Shown here: piece after piece, positions 60,301-64,000 of the stretch
Layout: each line of letters starts with the position of its first letter
How positions within the stretch are numbered: position 1 is the stretch's first letter
NCBI RefSeq assembly: GCF_008831285.2
Contig: NC_045138.2
Location: forward strand, 17,953,934 to 18,017,933
Source of the DNA: Nymphaea colorata
Taxonomy: Eukaryota > Streptophyta > Magnoliopsida > Nymphaeales > Nymphaeaceae
DNA: 64,000 nucleotides
Reading direction: 5' to 3'
The notes under the pieces: generated by a model
The model's input: only the letters and a program-made list of their open reading frames with translations
Databases searched by the model: none
Told to the model about the DNA's origin: nothing
Position numbers and translations under genes: made by a program

Positions 60301-63300
60301 GAAGGGAGGAAAAACCCATTGTGCATATGCCAAGGTTCCGAAAAATGCAATAGAAAAAAGAGAGCCCAACCACAAATGAATGCATCGGCCGCCCTTAAAT
60401 AAGAAAGCAGTAAAACATTTCTTTCGCAGATTGTTGGCATTTAAGAGGATTGATCCGGTGGAGGCTGACCCTTCCCGGCAGTGGTGTGAGGACCATCCAC
60501 CTTTTTAGTGGCGCGTATAAAGCCAGCTTGCTCTGCTCAAGATGAGGCCTTTTGGACCTCGGTCTGTCTGCCTCTGGTAACTCCCCACCATGCTTCAGTC
60601 AAATCACCGGCACCCAAGAATCTAGAATTTGTTGTCAACTCGTTCTTTTTACCTTGTCTTTCATAACTGCAGTATATACTATCCTTTTTAGATCTGGTCT
60701 TGAGATATTTTGGCAAAAAAAAAAAAACAACAGAAGAAAACTGGATTTTTGTTGGACGCACAAGTAAATAAGCTCGACAAGATATACACGCCTGACATGA
60801 ATATAGATAAAAAAAAAAAAAAACAGCAAGATTTAGGCGTTTTTTCTATGCTTAATCTCACTGTAAAAGCACAAGGCTTGCAAAAAACATAAGCGTTATA
60901 AGACCAACAAAGTTAAGAACTCCCACAAAGAAAATCTTATTTTTAATTCAGATAAGCTAACATTTTTTTCCCTTGGAGAATCGAATTTCAGTGTTTATAG
61001 AGCTGTGACCAACTACATAGGAAGCCATCGCAGTCACACATAAGGACTTCATCACCACCAGAAACTATGTGTTCCTGTTTAACTTTATAATCTGATAACA
61101 GAACTAAAAAAGTGAAAAAGAAATTGCTTAACTACCATCTTTGGTGAGAATTATTATAATTTAATGGCAATAATACTGGGATGGGGTCACCTGGTCAATC
61201 AAACATCATGTGCACTGCCAATCTGGTGACATCGACATGATTAGTTTCTTCAGAATTAAAAAAAACCAGGAACAAGATGAACTCCGTTTATGGCCGATCT
61301 CCATGGCATTTCCTAGAGAGAGAAACCGGAAGGGAGACGTTTGGCTTCATTAGTGTACGGCTCTGAGCGCACATGGAGGGGGTGGCTCCTCCTTTTCGTA
61401 TCCTTCGCTTAATAGGTTACCAGCTGTGACAGTGCTGTAGCACATCGCGTCTCATGCCTTCCCTCATCTTTCTGTAGTGTCATCATTAATTACTTTTAAT
61501 TAGTTGATTAATCAGTTAATTAACTACTCTATCTTGTTGACTGTATCGAATTAAAATCGCTTTTTGATGATGTGATACATGATTCTTGTGTGTGAGTTTT
61601 TTCAGCACACCCAAATCCAACATTCGTTAAAACAAGCGTTCAAGTTTGGACATAATTGAATTTCAAACCTGAGAAAGAACGGGGTTTGACTAAGGGTCCG
61701 AACAACGCCAAAGCCTTCACCCAACTTTTCATCCACATAGATTGCTTTGGTGCATAAAAGTGGTGGCATTATTGCGCTTAAACTTGCTAGTCAGTGACCC
61801 ATCATTTTCAGCACAATGAATTGACACTTTGGAGGTTTGAAAGGGTGATTGGTCGCCTGCTAGACCCTAGAGATCCCGTTGTACCAAAGTCCAAACCGAG
61901 AGGTTTAGATTTTGGAACTATACCACTTAGAATAAAAATGGCAATGGATCAAATTAAAATATGATATTATCGTGACAATGTCATATTATTCTCAAATTAT
62001 TAAATTCAACGAAAGCTAGATCCTCATTTTTACATATAATCAGGTTTAGATGTCCGTTAAGATGTTTGCTTGTTTCTAAGAAAAAGTGTACACGGTATCT
62101 GCATCCGAATACTAATTGAATCAAAAATAAGTTTTCTTATCGAACATAACTTCTTCAATTCTCACTCAATCATATATTTAAATTATATCCAAACATAATG
62201 ACGGGGCTGCGAATCGGGCCGGGTACGTACTCAGACCAACTGGAATCTGAGTTCATACGCTAAAACTAATTATGGGGCCAGTTAGGTGGGTCCAATAACT
62301 TATTTTTAATATTATTTTATTCAAATACATATAATTATATATTTTATTATAATTATTATATGTATAAATTAAAGTATATTTAAAAATATAAATTTTATTA
62401 TCATAAGATTGGCCCAGGCCTGAGGCTCGGGGTTGCAGGCAGCCTGGCTAGGCCCGAGCTATGTTTCTTTTTTTTTTTTTTTTTTATAAATATACAATGT
62501 AGTGTGGTTTTGAGATCCTCATAGCTGAAATCCACAATTTGTTGAAACTGTAGATTTCGGCCATTGTTGATTTTGGATCCCCCGGACCTGAGATCCATGG
62601 GCGTTGTTGTTCATTCGTTGGAATTAACGTACATAAATCATAAAGATAGGTTTCTATTGTCATCATAATCATAGGTTTCTTTTGTCATCGTAGAAAAGTA
62701 AAGTCCAATACAAGAAACCAGACTTGAAAATCTAGTCTCCTTTTATGAATCGCTTTACTAATTTCTCTATCTTTATATATATATATATATATATAACTGA
62801 AACACATAGATAATATCTTCTATTGGTTTTTGAACTTGATGCATGCACCAATTTTTGACACAATTTCTTGTTCATATTGAAGCCCCCAATAAAATGTCAT
62901 ATTCTATGAAAGTCAATAATTAATTACAAGTAGGGTTGATTGGTTGTGCGATCCACCAAATCGTTTTACTCAGGGAAGTATAAATGGTGGTTTCGATTAG
63001 ACCTAAGCACTATCGAAATGGATGCAATCCAACCTTGCCGGAATCGCATTCTTCTGTTTGAGCTGCCATTAAGATAGGTTTGAGATTATTATAGTTCTAT
63101 AATCCCCAAGGTTCATGACTATCAACTAAAGTATCGCACATCTATCAAGAAATGACATATATAAGAATCGAACTGACGACAAGACTTTTGCTGACACACC
63201 AGTCCGACCAGCTACACTATGCACATCAATGAATACAAACATGCATGTATTATCCTTGTAAGGCTTGAATTATTATCGAAGCAATCTATTAGAACTATTT

Positions 63301-63928
63301 TGTTATCTATCTCTTACCATACCACAATATTCATACTTTTAATCAACTACATGCACATTTTGTATATAATAACAAAGATTAGGGTTAGGGTTTTGAGGCA
63401 TATATATTTGGCATGACATGAACATGATGAAGCTAAAACGATCCCCACATGCAATCGCGGGTCCATTAGACACTTCATCATTATGCCATGTTTCAATTTC
63501 TTAAACTTGAAAAACAAATATTTGTGGTTCCAAGATCATAGTCAAACTTCCAGTGGCCCTGAAGCATGTAGTATTCATTTATTAGAACAAAATATTGGAT
63601 CGTGTCTAGCATCATTTGGACATTGTCATCATCAAGTATCGTCTCATCTTCCTAGTTGCATGTACCATGAGTTGTCTTCCGTCTGAAGTCATTTCATTTC
63701 CGAGTGTGTGACAGGTTCTTCCTATGTTGGCTTACCAGCTACTTTTCCATCCTAGGGCAAGCAGATCAGCTCGAACTTTTATTTATATACACGAAGCAAT
63801 TAAAGTAACTATCTGGTTTCGTTATATCAAAGCTGGATTTATATTTTAAATGTGTTATATAGCTGCTCTTTGTAAACAAATTTAACACGGGGATCTTAAT
63901 CACTTGAACTCCTTGATCTTTTTAGTTG

Positions 63929-63959
<31 letters not shown>

Positions 63960-64000
63960 AATTTCATAAGAATTGTTTTCTGATGGTTCGAAAAGCACAT
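60301..64000. other. Intergenic DNA, no gene seen
   Basis: AT-rich sequence with poly-A or poly-T runs (60715-60726, 60811-60824, 62468-62484). TA microsatellites lie at about 62777-62795 and 63930-63956. A GC-richer patch (62200-62290, then 62408-62460) rich in GGCC-like words is probably repeat-derived. Frames above 60 codons have no family signature. Confidence 0.6.
63379..63394. promoter_or_regulatory. Telo-box-like motif
   Basis: TTAGGGTTAGGGTTTT contains the complement of the plant telo-box AAACCCTAA. Such interstitial motifs recruit Polycomb or TRB factors in plants, but no adjacent gene is visible here, so a function is only possible. Confidence 0.35.

Noticed and set aside
63379-63394. 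Interstitial telomere or chromosome end
   Set aside because: Only two TTAGGGT-like units occur. This is a telo-box-sized motif, not a telomeric array.

Overview
This window is nuclear DNA of a flowering plant. The evidence is spliced genes with GT-AG introns, plant-specific families (an ETO1-like BTB/TPR protein, plant ARP4, a PP2C-kinase fusion, a PPR remnant), plant Copia and Gypsy retroelement pieces, a TRIM element, hAT and MULE-type DNA elements, and many CT/GA and TA microsatellites. Introns are long (up to about 5 kb) and rich in transposon debris. That fits a medium or large angiosperm genome, but I cannot name the lineage from the sequence.

Three genes are intact enough to reconstruct exon by exon. 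(1) On the minus strand, about 29.7 to 8.2 kb, is a 19-exon gene for a single polypeptide of about 1,091 residues. It has an N-terminal hydrophobic signal or anchor, a PP2C Ser/Thr phosphatase domain, a linker, and a protein kinase domain. It resembles the Arabidopsis PP2C51-type phosphatase-kinase. (2) On the plus strand, 32.5 to 51.9 kb, is a 20-exon actin-related protein 4 gene (445 residues), a subunit of SWR1/NuA4/SWI-SNF-type chromatin complexes. Its 4.9-kb intron 4 was enlarged by an antisense Copia fragment and a sense Gypsy gag-protease fragment. (3) On the minus strand, 59.6 to 54.3 kb, is a 5-exon ETO1-like gene (886 residues, BTB plus TPR, EOL1 subgroup), a substrate adaptor predicted to target type-2 ACC synthases. 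In each model the exon phases add up to a whole number of codons.

Layout: 0-8.2 kb is repeat-rich, with Copia remnants, a 455-bp TRIM nested in a foldback repeat, and a decayed hAT transposase. 8.2-29.7 kb is the PP2C-kinase gene, with a truncated Copia element in intron 6. 29.7-32.5 kb is the region between two divergent genes. It holds a PPR pseudogene split by a MITE with 9-bp flanking duplications. 32.5-51.9 kb is ARP4. Its intron 14 holds a tandem duplication with a second 9-bp-TSD MITE in one copy and an empty site in the other, and its stop codon lies in a 154-bp tandem duplication. 52.2-54.3 kb separates the convergent ARP4 and EOL1 genes. 54.3-60.3 kb is EOL1 with a GA-rich leader. 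60.3-64 kb is AT-rich intergenic DNA without a recognisable gene.

The three genes do not form an obvious pathway; their neighbourhood looks like ordinary plant gene order. I see no clearly novel system. The most notable items are the phosphatase-kinase fusion with its odd gene structure (a likely GC-AG intron, an altered glycine loop, a missing C-terminal kinase motif) and several cleanly dated or nested transposon insertions.
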